Below, piece by piece: positions 1 to 11,102 of a stretch of DNA of 64,000 nt. The first letter of the stretch is position 1. Each line of letters starts with the position of its first letter. The notes beneath the pieces are model-generated. The model searched no databases. It had not been told where the DNA came from and was given only the letters and a program-made list of their open reading frames with translations. The DNA comes from Porphyra umbilicalis. Lineage: Eukaryota > Rhodophyta > Bangiophyceae > Bangiales > Bangiaceae. The position numbers and the translations under genes were made by a program. Where the stretch lies: the NCBI GenBank assembly GCA_002049455.2, contig KV919079.1, forward strand, positions 1-64,000, given 5' to 3'.

Positions 1-1248
1 GGATGGTGAGTACTGCCTTCGCCAGCCCGTCACGGATGGCAAGCTCTGGTTGGTGAGTACCAGACAGGACCGGCCACGGCAATACAGTGGGCAACAGTCA
101 ACTGCCGCCCATGCTCATCTGGCACCGAGCAGGGTGATCGTGAGTCGTACGTTTCGGTCGTCATCAGTCCAATCGCGATCCAGGGTCTCACGTTTCGGCC
201 ACCTGCAGCCTGCTCGCGTCAGGACAGAGGGCATGAGACAATGTCCATGTTTCTACGATATCCTTTCGCGTCAGGACCCAGGGCCTGTGACGGTGCTCTT
301 GTTTCTACGTTTCAATTTTGTGTCAGGACCCCGGGGCATTCGACGGTGCTCATGTTTCTACAGTAGTACGTTACGAATTCGCGTCGGGACGCAGGGCTTT
401 CCACCCCGCCCCCGCCATCCCCCGACTCTGCCACGCGCCGTCGTCTCTATCCTTGCGTTTCCCAGTCGTGGCGCGCCGCTCCCCTGCGCCGATTGGGGCA
501 CTTTTCTTTCCTTTTTTTTGTTGGTACTCTGGGTGCTTGGAGCCGCGGCCGCCGCCCCTTTGGTCCGGAGAGAACGTCTAACCGTGGTAGACTCGTCTGC
601 GCCACCCACGTTGAAAAAAGCACTACGTCATGGGCTCTTTGTGGGCATTGGAGCGGCGAAACACGGCCCGCGACGGTGGCAGGCCGTTTGGCGGCGTGAC
701 CCCGTGGCGCCCCCCCAAAGGAGAGCACCTACTGCGAGCCGGTGGTATGTACTGTACAGAAGGTCCCCTCATGCCAGCAGTGGCGCTCGTAGGCGTGGGC
801 GCCACCGGGCCCCGTTCTCGACCCCCGCCCAGTGACGGCCCGCCGCGGTGGCCCTGCGCCGCGTCCCCTTTGAAACCGGCGCCGCGCGGCGATCGCCGCG
901 CGACGGTCCACCGGCCCGTCAGACCTTGTGCGTGGAACGGATTCGAAAGTTTCGTTCTGGTTGTGGTTTGTGCACCAACCGTTCACACACCCGTTTCATT
1001 TTGTGGATCACGGTTGGATCTCGGACACATCTCGGGTGCCAGCGTGGCGGCCTGTGGCCCCCAACGTGGCTCTGGCCCGCCACACGGCCGTGCCGCCGCT
1101 GGCCCGCCCACCGGCACTCCTTCGTCGGCCCGGGCGAGCGCGGCGCCGCTGCTCCCCCCCCGCCCCCCCCCCCGCGGCGTTCCCCCCCCCCCCCCCCCCC
1201 CGCCCCCCCTGCGTCACTGGCTCGTGCACGCCCCCCCCCTCTGCCACC
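1..1248. other. Upstream spacer, no gene seen
   Basis: No reading frame here looks like a protein. The first 400 bases hold a tandem repeat (separate entry). The rest is GC-rich and ends in C runs just before the DUF1995 start, which is probably its 5' leader. Confidence 0.5.
215..400. repeat. Short tandem repeat, unit about 52-61 bp
   Basis: Four imperfect units begin near 215, 267, 319 and 380. Each opens with a version of CGCGTCAGGAC followed by an AGGGC-like block; the first three also carry a TGTTTCTAC block about 35 bases in. The fourth unit is partial. It has no coding appearance. Confidence 0.7.
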
Positions 1249-2450
1249 ATGGACAGCGGCGTTGCGGCGGCGCGGCCGCCCCCCGGCGGCGGCGGCGCGG
1301 CCGCCGCCCCCCCCCCGCCGCCGCCTTTGCGCCCGTCGCCGCGGCGGCGGCGGCCGCCGGCCGCGGCGCCCGCCGGCGGCGCGTGCGTCGGCGGCCGCTG
1401 GCGGCGGTCGCGGTGGGGGCGCACCCCCCCCCCCCCGGCGGCGGTGGCGGGCGGGGCACCCCCCCCCGACGCGGCGGCGGCGGGTGCGGGTGCGGGTGCG
1501 GCGACCGCGTCGGCGCCCCCCCCCGACGGCGGCAACGGCGGGCGCCCCGCCGTGGCGCCCGACGGCGCCACCCTCCCCGCCATGTACGGGGCGTGGTTTG
1601 CGCCCGCCGGCGCCCCCCCCGTGGTGGGTGGGGAGCTCGCCTCGCGCGCGCGGGCGGCCATCCGCCGCGCGCGGGGCGCGGGCGTGCACCGCCTGGAAGT
1701 GTGCTTCCCGTGCGTGCCAAACGTGGAGGAGCTCGCCTACGGGACGGCGCTGAACCAAGCGTTTGGCGTGCAGGTCGCCGCGGCGCTCGGGATGCGCGGG
1801 GAGCGGCGGGCGTATCAGCTCGTCAAAACCTACTTGCAACCGTTTGCCAATGTGTATTGGGCGCTCGCGCTGGCGCCCGCCCTCCTCGACCGGGGGGACG
1901 GCGGGGGGGCGGGGGGGGCGGGGGGTGGCGGCACCCTCCACGCCATCTCCACCGACTCGGTGGTCAAGGAGCGGGCGGTGGCGGCGGCCGCCGCCGCCGG
2001 CGTGCGCCTCTCCTCCCTCCGCTCGCGCGCGGCGCTGGCGGTCGGCCCCGCCGACGCGGTCGCCGTCCTCGACCCGCGGGCGACAGACACGTGGCGCACG
2101 GCCGCGGCGCTGGTGCCGGCGGCGCTGCCGACCACCCCGCTCGTCGCCCTCAACGCGTCCTTTACGGAAACGTACGGCCTGGGCGGGCCCCTCCCCGACG
2201 TCTTTGAGCCGGCCTTTTACCTCAAGCGCGTCTCCAAGGGCTGGGTCCTCCGCGAGTACCCGGGGCCGTGGCAGGTGTGGCTCGAGACGCCGCCGACGGC
2301 GGCGGCGCCGGGGGGGGGGTGGAGCTCCTCCAAGAGACGGCCGCCAAGCCGCGGCTGGGGGATGTGTCTAAGCTCCTCCGGGGGGTCAGCCTCAACCGCT
2401 TTGGCATCTTTAATGACCGGTGGGCGCCGGGCTTTGGGGGGCGCCTCTGA
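1249..2450 (+). CDS. DUF1995 domain protein, probably plastid-targeted (one homopolymer frameshift)
   Basis: The product would be about 400 residues. The ATG at 1249 sits in a strong context (GCCACCATGG) directly after a C-rich leader. The first ~125 residues are rich in Ala, Arg, Pro and Gly with few acidic residues, as in a transit peptide. From about residue 128 the protein is well ordered and resembles DUF1995 proteins of algae and plants, whose characterised relatives (LPA3 type) act in photosystem II accumulation. Family-like blocks include LEVCFP, YLQPFANVYW, LNASFTETYG and a C-terminal FEPAFYLKRVSKGW stretch followed by a Trp-rich segment. The frame breaks in the G run at 2311-2319 and continues one frame over to the TGA at 2450 (SLNRFGIFNDRW near the end). 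I read that as a run-length error. The biochemical role is not known. Confidence 0.75.
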
Positions 2451-3524
2451 AGGGGGGGGGGGGGGGCGGGGGGCGTCTTGTCGGCCGTGAAACACGGTAG
2501 GGGATGGCAAGAGGCCGGGGGTGCGGCGCTCGCGGTGGCGAGCGCGCTGTTTTTTTTTTGGTTTTCTGCAGCCTCCCCGACGAGGAATCGACGCGTTGCG
2601 GTGGCGGTTGACGAGGCGGGCGCGTCGCGCCGAGGCGGCAGACCCCGAACCGTGCGGCGCGCGTTTGCGCTGCGCGGCGCCCAACCCCGTGTGCGCGTCT
2701 CGCTGCGGCTGCGGTTGCGCGCTCTCGCTGCCCCCGCCGTCCCCCTCCCACGCGCCGACCCCATCAGCCGCCGCGCCGCCACCCACACCCGACGTGAACC
2801 GCGTGTGCCCGCTGCGGGGCGTGTCCCCCCAGCCACGCCGGCGGCGCGCGGCGGCCGTCGCGCCGCTCCCGCGTGCCGTTGACCGCGAGCGCCGACGACG
2901 GGGGCGTCCATGTCCTTTGCGCCACGGGCGGTGGCGGGGGCACGCCCTGCGGCGGTGCGCCGCCGACAGGGTCTGGTGCGGTGCACGCACCGCGGGTGCC
3001 ACGACCGTCGACGTTGCCGTGCGGCCCTTTCCCCCGGGGGGGTGCCGTCGCCGGTCGGCAGTCGACACGTCCAAGCGCGACGGGGTCGGGGGTGACGCCC
3101 GGCGGCGCAGGGCCGGGGCCCGGCCAAGCGTGTTTGGCCATCCGCGGTGGCCGCCGCGGGCACCGTCCGCCCCGGGGCGCCACGCGGGGACGCTCACCAA
3201 CGGCCTGCGGCGGCGGTGGCGCCACGCTTGGGCGGTCTCGGCTGTCGGACGCCCCGTGCTCGTGCGGATGGCGGCTACGTGCTTTGTGTGCGTGCCGTGC
3301 GGGGGGCCAGGGGGGGGGCGCGGGATTGGAGGGGTTGGCGATGGTGGCGCGGCGTGGAGATGCGTGGAGCGTGCACCCTGCTCGGTGCCTCCGTGGAGTG
3401 TGTCGCGGGGTGCAGAGCAGGGGGCAGCATTCGCAGCGAGCAGGTTGTAGGAGAGCACGGACAGCAAGACCCAACAGAGGGGGTGAGCAAACGTCCCATC
3501 CCGAGGCCGGCGTGGCGTCGTGTA

Positions 3525-3564
3525 GTCGGGCTAGCGGGCACGCAGCTGCACCCGCTAGCCCGAC
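3525..3564. repeat. Perfect 14-bp inverted repeat
   Basis: GTCGGGCTAGCGGG at 3525-3538 pairs with its exact complement at 3551-3564 around a 12-base loop. Further bases outside the arms (TGTA against TACACT-like sequence) extend it imperfectly. It lies about 1 kb past the DUF1995 stop, so a terminator role is unlikely. Confidence 0.75.
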
Positions 3565-3576
3565 CACACTACGCCA

Positions 3577-3598
3577 CGCACCCGCTGCAGCGGGTGCG
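3577..3598. repeat. Perfect 22-bp palindrome
   Basis: CGCACCCGCTG is followed directly by its reverse complement CAGCGGGTGCG. It lies 12 bases beyond the preceding 14-bp inverted repeat. It could be a dimeric protein site or a cruciform; the sequence alone does not say. Confidence 0.75.
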
Positions 3599-4176
3599 GT
3601 CTCGGTATTCAGAGAAGGCAACAGGGAGGGTGCACAGGAATCAGGGGGAAGATGACCAGACCAGGCTCTCGGTGTCCCGGGTCTGAGCGCAAGCATCGGC
3701 GCCGTGTCGTCCTAAAACTGTGTGACTCAAAAGGGAGCAAACAAGTAAGCGGCCGTGGCTGTGATGGGCCTCGACCTCCTCTGACATCCGCCCTTGCGTG
3801 AGAGACAAGCCGTACTGTATCTGAAGTGCCAACCCATCCCGTTGCCTCGGCATCTCCCGCGAGTCGGGCAGGGACGCTACGAAAGTCCTGATTGTGACAC
3901 CCAGGTATCCGGCGTTGCACAGCGCCGGATGAGGGTGTCAGCATCAGGACTGGTCCAGGTGGGTGGACCAGCAACGGCTGCCTCCGGGCCCACCAGCAGG
4001 GGTCCTTTCTTGAAGCGCTGCTGGTCAGCACATCAAGTCAGTGGGGGTTCTCATTTGGCCCGACATGTCGCACATGGCGGACAGGTCTCACTGGGCCTGT
4101 CAACCACAGCGCCCGTGTCGCGCATGTCAAGAAGCCGATGGGGTCGAGGGTGGGAGCCCGAGCGTTTGTCGACGCC

Positions 4177-4184
4177 TATAAATA
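4177..4184 (+). promoter_or_regulatory. TATA box of the 4377 gene
   Basis: TATAAATA lies in otherwise GC-rich DNA 193 bases before the ATG at 4377. Transcription would start near 4210 and leave a leader of about 165 bases that is pyrimidine-rich (C runs at 4325-4350). Confidence 0.6.
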
Positions 4185-4376
4185 CCCTCTCCGATTTCAC
4201 CGGTCCCCTACCCTTTTCCTCTCCGCTTGTCCCCTCACCCATCGGCGGCGCCTCCCCCTCCTTCCTCCTTCGCGCGCCTCCATCGTTGTTGCGCCGCTTC
4301 GTGGCGAGCGGCGCTGGTTGCCCACCCCCCCCCCTCCCCCCCCCCCCCTCCCCTCCACCGCTGTCCCGCCACCACC

Positions 4377-5084
4377 ATGTGCCTTGCCCAAGTTCGTCAG
4401 CCCATCTCGCTCGACTGGGATGTTCTCGAGGAGACGTACCCCACCGCCCAGCCGATGGTCAATGACGCCGGCATTGCGACGTACGCCACCCACTTTACCG
4501 ACGGATGGGGCGGGGAGCTGCCCGCCGGCGTGGCCGCTGACGTGGCCTTCCTCCGCTCCTGGGCGCTCCCCGACGAGTGCCACTACGGGAATCCCCAAGT
4601 CGGGATGAGCCCCTTCATCGCCGAGCCGGCAGTCCGTCCACACTCTGTGGGGCTCCCGACCGCGGCAGAAGTGCTGGCGGATTTGCTCGTCGACAACTTT
4701 GCGGGTCTCCCGGGCGTCGCGCTCGACACCGTCGACCCCCCGTTCGTGCCCAAAGCCGACCCGATGGTGACGGGTGCTGACCAGATCCACACAAATGGCA
4801 TCAAGCAATACATGTTTTGCACCGAGCCCGTGGAGGTTGTGCCTTACGGGGTGCAGGAGGAGGACCTGCCAGGCATGCAGGCGTCCATTGACGCGCTGGA
4901 TGCGCTGCGGTCCTACGTCGTCGACCGGCACGTCTACTTTGTGGTCGTCCACACCCCGCTGGTGGGGCAGGAGGAGTTTCCATTTCCCAACTTGGTGCTG
5001 CTGTGGGCTGTCGGCGTGTCGCCAGCGTCGGGAAACCTCGTCGGTGCCTGGGGGGTGCAGTTTTGCCACAACTTGTGTGATTAG
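4377..5084 (+). CDS. Unrecognised 235-residue protein
   Basis: Single-exon gene. The ATG at 4377 follows a pyrimidine leader (CCACCACCATG), and an upstream TATA box supports the start. The protein is acidic to neutral, with balanced composition and no long homopolymer-encoded runs, unlike most frames nearby. It has no signal peptide and no clear membrane span, although the C-terminal third is hydrophobic (HVYFVVVHTPL, then LVLLWAVGV). It contains four cysteines, two of them in the final six residues (CHNLC). I recognise no family. The ordered composition, intact frame and promoter make it a convincing real gene, possibly restricted to this lineage. Confidence 0.7.
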   Translation: MCLAQVRQPISLDWDVLEETYPTAQPMVNDAGIATYATHFTDGWGGELPAGVAADVAFLRSWALPDECHYGNPQVGMSPFIAEPAVRPHSVGLPTAAEVLADLLVDNFAGLPGVALDTVDPPFVPKADPMVTGADQIHTNGIKQYMFCTEPVEVVPYGVQEEDLPGMQASIDALDALRSYVVDRHVYFVVVHTPLVGQEEFPFPNLVLLWAVGVSPASGNLVGAWGVQFCHNLCD

Positions 5085-6384
5085 CGGGGCGTGGGGGGGG
5101 GAGAGCGAATGTACATGTGGCCGAGGATAGAGGCCGGTGGGGCGCCGTCCTCGGCGGCTGTGGGGGGCGGCTCCGCCAGTGGCTGTCGGGCGCTGTGCAA
5201 GTGCCGGCGAGCATTCGGTGTCGTGCCTTGTCGCATTGTTGTGCATACCAAGAATGGGCTTGATTGGTAGCCTCAGGGGCTGTGTGTGTTCCCGCTCAGA
5301 AACAGGCACACTATCCACGGTGTCTTGCACACGGTGGTCGGTCATCGTCATCATCGTGACGAGATGCGCGCGGACAATGCCGGAAAAGGGTAACCGCAGG
5401 GGCGGCGCCGGCGGCGGCGTGTCGCCCGCCGCCACCGTCGCCGCCACCGTCGGTGCCACTACCACCGCCGGGGGACCCGCCGCCGCGTCGCCAAAAGCCA
5501 GCGGCCGGCGGCCGCCCCTTGCGGGTGGAGGAGCTGGGGGTGGGCGAGCGGTAGAGGGCGGAGCGGGGGTAGGTGGCCGGAGGGGCGGCAGCTACCGGCG
5601 GCAGAGAATTCGGGCGGCGTCCTCTTTGCGGTGACGGCAGTGGGGCCCTGGACGCCATGCCCGCGGGCGGCGCCCCCGCCGCGCCGCACCGGGAAGCGCC
5701 TATCATTTGCCCCAGCGGCCACCTGGGCAAGCGCAGAGCTGACCAGCCACCGCGGGAGCACCGACCACGCCCCTGGCGAGGGGGGGGGTTGGGGGGGAAG
5801 CCCACCGCGGCCCCGGGCTTGACGTCGCGGCGTACAGAAGGGGGCTTTGTTCGGCCGGCGCAAGAGCAAGACTGGGGACAAGTCGCTCTGAGCCAGGGAG
5901 ACGAGCGATTTGATCAACATCCAGGATTGGGACTTGTGGTGCACCACCCCCCTCAGACAGGCTACAACTGTACTGCGCGTGGCTCGCATTTGCGTCGAGA
6001 CGCAAATCGCCATGCACCACCCATGATTTGGCACCTTGCTCCCAGGTTTTCAATGCGTCGCTGTCATGCTTGGACACAGAAGAGCCGGCTGGACGTAGGG
6101 TGTGGGCGTGCGCGTCCCTGCCGATCGGCGCCACCACCGCCCACGACCGGTGCCTGCCCACCCGTCCGCCTCGGCCGACCACCACCCCTGTGTCGCCCGC
6201 CCGCCGCTGTTGCAGTACCTCCTCGGGTGTGAAGCCCTCCCGCCAGGCGACTGGCTTGGCCGTTGCTCCTTCCCTGCGCCCACGGCCACCACACGGACCG
6301 GCGGTCGCGCCTGCCCCGCCCTTCTCACCCGAGTCTGCCGTCTCCCCCTCCCCCACCCTCCCCCCCCCCCCCCCCCCCGGCGCG
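5085..6384. other. Spacer between the 4377 gene and VTI1
   Basis: No convincing gene. A minus-strand frame from about 5658 down to 5311 (starting MASRAPLPSPQRG) is open for some 115 codons but resembles nothing and has Gly/Pro-rich bias. The last 100 bases are C-rich, with a run of about 19 C at 6361-6379, probably the VTI1 leader. Confidence 0.4.
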
Positions 6385-7801
6385 ATGGCCTACCCCGCCC
6401 ACTCGGTGGTGCCCATTGGCGACGCCGACGATGGGGACTCGGTGTTTACCCACACGGAGCGCACCTTCCACGCTGCCGTCGCGGCCGCGTCGCGCGCGCT
6501 CGCCGCCTGCCGGTCCGAGGCGGACGCGGCGGAGCGGAGCCGGCTGCTGACCGCCGCCGCCGCGGAAGCGGCGGAAGCCGAGGAGTGCGTCGCGTCCATG
6601 CGGTTGGACGCCCGCTCCAGTGGGGGGGGGGGGGGGGGGGGGGGGGGTTGACCCGCCGCGTCGACGCGGCCGCGGCGGACCTCGCGCGCCTCAAGGGGGA
6701 GCTCCGCACCGGCCGCGCCGCAGCGTCCGAGTCGGCCTACGCGTCGGGGCGGGAGGAGCTGGTGGGGGGGGGGGGGGGGGGGGGGACGATCCGAGTAGGT
6801 TGGCGTGGCGCGGGGGGTCGCGGCGCGCACCGCGGCGGCGGGCGGGGTGGGGGAACGCTGCGGTCACTGGCGGCGGCGGGCTGCTGCCGGTCGTCCAGGG
6901 ACGTGGTGTGGGCTCGCGCACGTGTGTGGCGACCGTGTGGTACCCGTGGGCGGGAATGTGGCAACGGCGTTGCGCCGGGACCTTTTGGGCAGGCGTCTCG
7001 ATTGGCGGTATGGGTGAGACGCTGACGCTCTGCTGTGGCTCTCCCGATGGCGCCGTGCCTGTTGGTGCGCTTTGGCGTGCTCACGACCCCCTTGACGCGG
7101 TTGTCGCCCCCCCCCCCCACGCCCAACCGTGGGCCGTCTGCTGTTTCTGATGGTGCGCGTGTAGGCTCCATGGACCAGCGGGCGGCGCTGCTGGCGACGA
7201 CCGACATCCTCGCCGCCTCCTCTGCGCGCATTGCGGATAGCCGCGCGCGGATGGCCGAGACGGAAACCGTCGGCGTCGGCATCCTGGCGGACCTCGCCTC
7301 CCAGCGGCGCACGCTCGGCAATGCGCGGGACAATGTACGTGGGTGGGTGGGGCGGGGATGACGGTGGGGTGGGTGTGCCCACGGGGTGGGCGTGGCAGCC
7401 ACACAGATGGTCGGGCGGGGGTGGCCCTTGCGTGGACGGTGGCGCGCTTGTGGGTTGCTGCTCTGCGCCTGGGATGCTTCGTGGGTGCTGGCAAGTACGG
7501 GCACACGTCTACCTTGCGCGTCTTGCGTACGTGGCCAGCTTCTGACCCCCGCCCCGTTCCCTGTGTGCTTGTTGCCTGGCGCCCCGCTCCGCTTCCCTGT
7601 CCTCGACGCTCACAGCTGACAGGCGTGGACGACGGGCTCACGCAGTCGCGGGGCCTCCTCGCCACCATGAGCCGCACCGCCCTCATCAACCGGCTGGCAC
7701 TCTACGCCGTCGGCGGCATCATTGGCCTGGTCCTCCTCTTTATCATTTACGTGCGGCTGTTTGGGGGGCGCTCGGCGCCCCCACCCGGGGTGACCCCATA
7801 G
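6385..7801 (+). CDS. VTI1: VTI1-type Qb-SNARE, three exons
   Basis: Vesicle fusion SNARE of Golgi, endosome and vacuole traffic. Exon 1 (6385 to about 6761) encodes the N-terminal helical domain, with AEAEECVASMRLDAR matching the conserved EAxE...M.LEAR block of VTI1. Exon 2 (7165-7334) starts GSMDQRAALLATTDIL and carries most of the SNARE helix. Exon 3 (7616-7801) carries the rest and a C-terminal membrane anchor (LALYAVGGIIGLVLLFIIY). Splicing AAT|GTACGT to CACAG|CTG keeps the frame and gives exactly the 29-residue spacing from the QR to the LxxM motif seen in human VTI1B. The exon 1 donor lies in or beside a G run at 6761-6785 and cannot be fixed to the base. A 29-base G run (6619-6647) also shifts the frame inside exon 1, most likely a run-length error. 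Confidence 0.88.
6762..7164 (+). other. VTI1 intron 1 (approximate donor)
   Basis: The acceptor is GTGTAG|GCTCC at 7164. Donor candidates are CTG|GTGGGG at 6762 and CGA|GTAGGT at 6795. Neither gives the right phase with the run lengths as written, so the donor is unresolved. Confidence 0.5.
7335..7615 (+). other. VTI1 intron 2
   Basis: GTACGT at the 5' end and CACAG at the 3' end, phase 0. Joining the exons restores the heptad register of the SNARE helix. Confidence 0.75.
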
Positions 7802-8116
7802 GCGCGGGATAGGGGCGTAGACGCGTGACCCAAAACAACCTTTTTTTTTTCGCTATCACGCGGCAGACGGTGTGTGTGTACATGGACGGGTTCCCCCGCC
7901 TCGTGGGGGCCCTCGTGCACGACGCGGCGCGGGTTGGGCAGCGCAGCGAGGCCAAAGCAGGCCATGAAGATCACAGCCCCCCCCCCCCCCCCCTTGCCGT
8001 GACCGACAGCTGCCGTCCAACCCGTGGGCAACGGCTCACGGCACTCGCCCCATCCCCCTCCCCCCCTCCCTCCCCCCCCCCCTCCTCCCCCCTCCCCCCC
8101 CTCCCCCCCCACCCCC

Positions 8117-8944
8117 TCACGCCGCCGGCGCGGCGCCCTCGGGCCCAAACAGCACCTCCATCCGCCGCCACATTTCCGCAAAGCTCAGCAGCGACGCGAG
8201 CTCCACCGCCCCCACCGGCGACGCGGCCGCGACGAGGCGCTCGACGACCCCCCCCCCGCACGCGCTCCATCCCCCCCGCCGACGCGCGCACGACGGCGCG
8301 GGCGGCGGCGAGGCGCGCCGCCGCCGCGTCGTCGGGCCCCCCCCCCCGTCGGGGGCGGCGGCCCAGGCGGCAGCGTCGGCGGCCACGGCCGCCTCGGGGC
8401 GCCCCCCCCCCGACCGGGCGCCGAGGGCCACCGCCGCCGCCGTCAGCGGCGCCGACCCCGTCGCCACCCCAAACGCGTAGAGCAGCAGCGACCGCTCCGG
8501 GGCGGACCAGGCGCGCGCCCACGGGCCCCCCGTGGCCGTGGCCGGCGCGTCGGCCGCCGCCGCCGCCGCCGACGGGCCCGCCGGGGCGCCCGCCTCCCCC
8601 ACCCCCGCCGTCACGTTTTCGCGGAGGCCAAAACAAAAGGCGCGCGCGAGGGGCACCCCCGACAGGTTGGCGAGGAAGGGGCACGCGCCCGCCCCGAGGC
8701 GCGCGTCGACCCACGCCCGCAGCCCCGGGGCCGTCGTTGGGATGCCCGCGTACAGGCGCGCTTCCAGCACCTGGCCCCGCGCCGCCGCGGGGAGGGTGCC
8801 GAGCATGCCCCCAATGTTGGCGAGCGCCGCGCCAATGCGGGCGAAAAGGCCGCCGAGGCCGCCGGGGGGGGGGCGGCCGTCGCGCCAACGAGCACGCCCG
8901 CCTCGGGGGCGGCGTTAAAGTGGTGGTGGCCGGGCACCCACCCG

Positions 8945-8989
<45 letters not shown>

Positions 8990-9724
8990 TTGCCGGCAGC
9001 CGACGGTTTGCCACCGGCCGCCCCCGCCGCCGGCAGCACCTCCATCGCAAAGCGCTGCGAGTCGGCCTCCAGCGTCACCCCCATACAATCCATAACCGTG
9101 TTGAGGGCCCCCGCAAACGCAATGACGCCCGCGAGCACCTGCGCGGCGGGCGCGCTCAGCCCCGCCGCCCGCACGCCGGCCGCCGCGGCGCGCAGCGCCG
9201 CCGCCGCGTCGGGCGTCAGTGGCCGCACGACCGCCGCGCGGGCGTAGGCCACGACGGCGGCGTCGGTGGGGGAAACCCCCCCCCCCGCCCCCCCGGCGGC
9301 GCGACGGTGCCGAGCGCCGCCGCGTCGGCGGCGGCGCGGGCCCCCCCCGCCCCCCCCCGGGGGCGGCGCCGCGGAGCATGTCCCCAAAGCCCGCCGCGTG
9401 GGCGGTGCAGTAGGAGCAGTCAAAGGCGGCCGAGGCGGCGAGGAAGGCGAGCCGCCGCGCCGCCGGGGACGGGTGCCCCGGCAGCCGCATGTCCACGGCG
9501 GGGACGCCAAAGCAGCGCGCAAAGAGGCCGACGTGGGTGGAGAGGCCGGGGCGCGGCGCAATGCCGAGCGTCGGGTAAAAGGAGGGGGGGTGCCCGAGGA
9601 AGCGCGCGGTCATCGTTTGGTAGGGCGCAAAGTCGGCATACGCAGAGGGGGGGGCCGCAGCGTCGGCGACGGCGGCGGTGAGGGTCACCTCGTCGGGCGA
9701 CGGCGGGCGGCGGCACGACGCCAT
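8117..9724 (-). CDS. AhpD-like (carboxymuconolactone decarboxylase fold) protein, frameshifted at homopolymers
   Basis: Start ATG is at 9724 (protein begins MASCRRPPSPDEV); stop is at 8117. Near residue 102 the sequence FDCSYCTAHAAGFG gives a CxxC followed by His three residues on, as in peroxidase-related AhpD-like enzymes, where the cysteine pair is redox-active. A later block, ALNTVMDCMGVTLE, also fits this family. The C-terminal half contains a second ordered helical segment (LYAGIPTTAPGLRAWVDARLG). The frame changes at C or G runs near 9283, 8865, 8340 and 8265; on both sides the reading is protein-like, so I treat it as one gene of about 530 residues. A GCC/CCG tract at 8941-8988 encodes a poly-glycine linker. 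The 3' end converges on VTI1, 316 bases away. The substrate is unknown. Confidence 0.65.
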
Positions 9725-11102
9725 GGCGACGGCGGGGGAGTGGTGGGGGGGGGGGGCGGGGGGGGGGGGGGGGGGGGAGGTCGTCGCCGTACCTCCAGTT
9801 GCCGCCGTCGGCACGGGGGACGGCAGCGGGGGGAGCGGGGCCGGCACGGACCGGTGGGGCGGATGACGGCGGCACGACGCACACCACCGTCGGGCGCTCG
9901 TCGATCGAGAGGGCACCGAGGTGCGTGCGCGCGGGTGCGCGGTTGGCCGACGCGGCACGCGATAACGGCTGCCGTCAAGTGGGGCGGCGGGGGGGCGCTT
10001 CTATGCACGCGCTAGCCCGCTGCCGCGAGGCCCAGCCACAGGGGGGGTGCTGCGCGACCGCGCCAGACACCGGTACCCCCGCAGCTCCCATCCTCACGCA
10101 CACGCACCGCAGATCAGGGAGCCCACGTGGTACTGTACTCGCAGAGTCACCCAGAATCATGGCTCGACGAAATGCGGTGAGTTCCCGCAACAAGATCGAG
10201 GGTGATTTAACATGGCCTTTGTAGTTTTCTATATTGACCCCCCTCCAGGAGGCGGAGATGCAGCTCACTCTGAAAATGACCTTACACCAGGCGATCGTTT
10301 ACGGGAAATCACTACATTCTTAAGGAAGCATCACAATATGTATAGTGCTCACAATATCATTGTGAAGATTGCATGAATACCTCATTTGACTATTAAAAAA
10401 GGCAACGTCGTTGACAGCTGTCCAAGAGTCTCTACGAATGTTACGGCTGTCGGCACGCGCCACTGCCAATGGCTCAAGTGTGGCCCGCTTCGGTGGCCAC
10501 CCACTTCGTTGCCGCTGTGGTCTTCATGCTCTGTTGTTGCCCAGCCCATCACACTGCAGAGGATGATGCCCGTTTGCGCGCCAGCCATGGTCGCTGTGCT
10601 TCGACTCTGTACACAACTTGATTCATATTCGGACTGACGCGGTGGCGGGCAAGGCCGGTGCACACCTTGGGCCGATGGCTTGTCGGTCAGGCGCACGAGC
10701 TTGGCACATGTAAATGGGCGTGCAGTAGTGCTACAGCATCATGGCTAAAGGCCCCCTCTTCTCCGCATGCTGCCGCATTTCTACGGAACAAGGTGACCAT
10801 GAGATTGCCTGACACACGGGGCTCTCTCCCGGGACCGTGCAGAAGAGCCTGGTTTCGTTTCTACCGCTAATTCGTGTTAGGGATCTCTATTATCGCAAAC
10901 CGGGTGTTCCTAAACAGTTGGGTTTCCCTTGTGATCCACCCTGGCCGACGTGGCCATCATCCTTTGGCCGCCGGCCGCGGCGGCAAGAGCGCTCGTCCGC
11001 GCCCCCCCCGCATCCCCTTCCCACCCCCCCCCCCCCCCACCCCCACCCCTGCCCCACGGCGCGGCCGCACCCCGCCCCTGCCTCTGCCAACCCCCCCTCG
11101 GC
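9725..11102. other. Divergent spacer, no gene seen
   Basis: It separates the 5' ends of the AhpD-like gene (-) and the RPC7-like gene (+). The stretch 10180-10420 is noticeably AT-richer. No frame resembles a protein. Sequence before 11103 is a C-rich leader. Confidence 0.45.

Larger units (their letters stand above)
2451..4376. other. Spacer with hairpins and a promoter, no gene seen
   Basis: Long open frames exist on both strands, but they are Arg/Ala/Pro-rich by-products of GC content and none resembles a protein. The spacer holds two hairpin or palindrome sequences near 3525-3598 and the TATA element of the next gene. Confidence 0.5.

Noticed and set aside
2521-3450. Long Arg/Cys/Pro-rich open frames on both strands
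   Set aside because: They follow from very high GC, overlap one another in several frames, and contain no protein-like segment.
7825-9681. 618-codon plus-strand frame over the AhpD-like gene
   Set aside because: It is the antisense shadow of the minus-strand gene; its product is only Pro/Arg repeats, whereas the minus strand carries family motifs.
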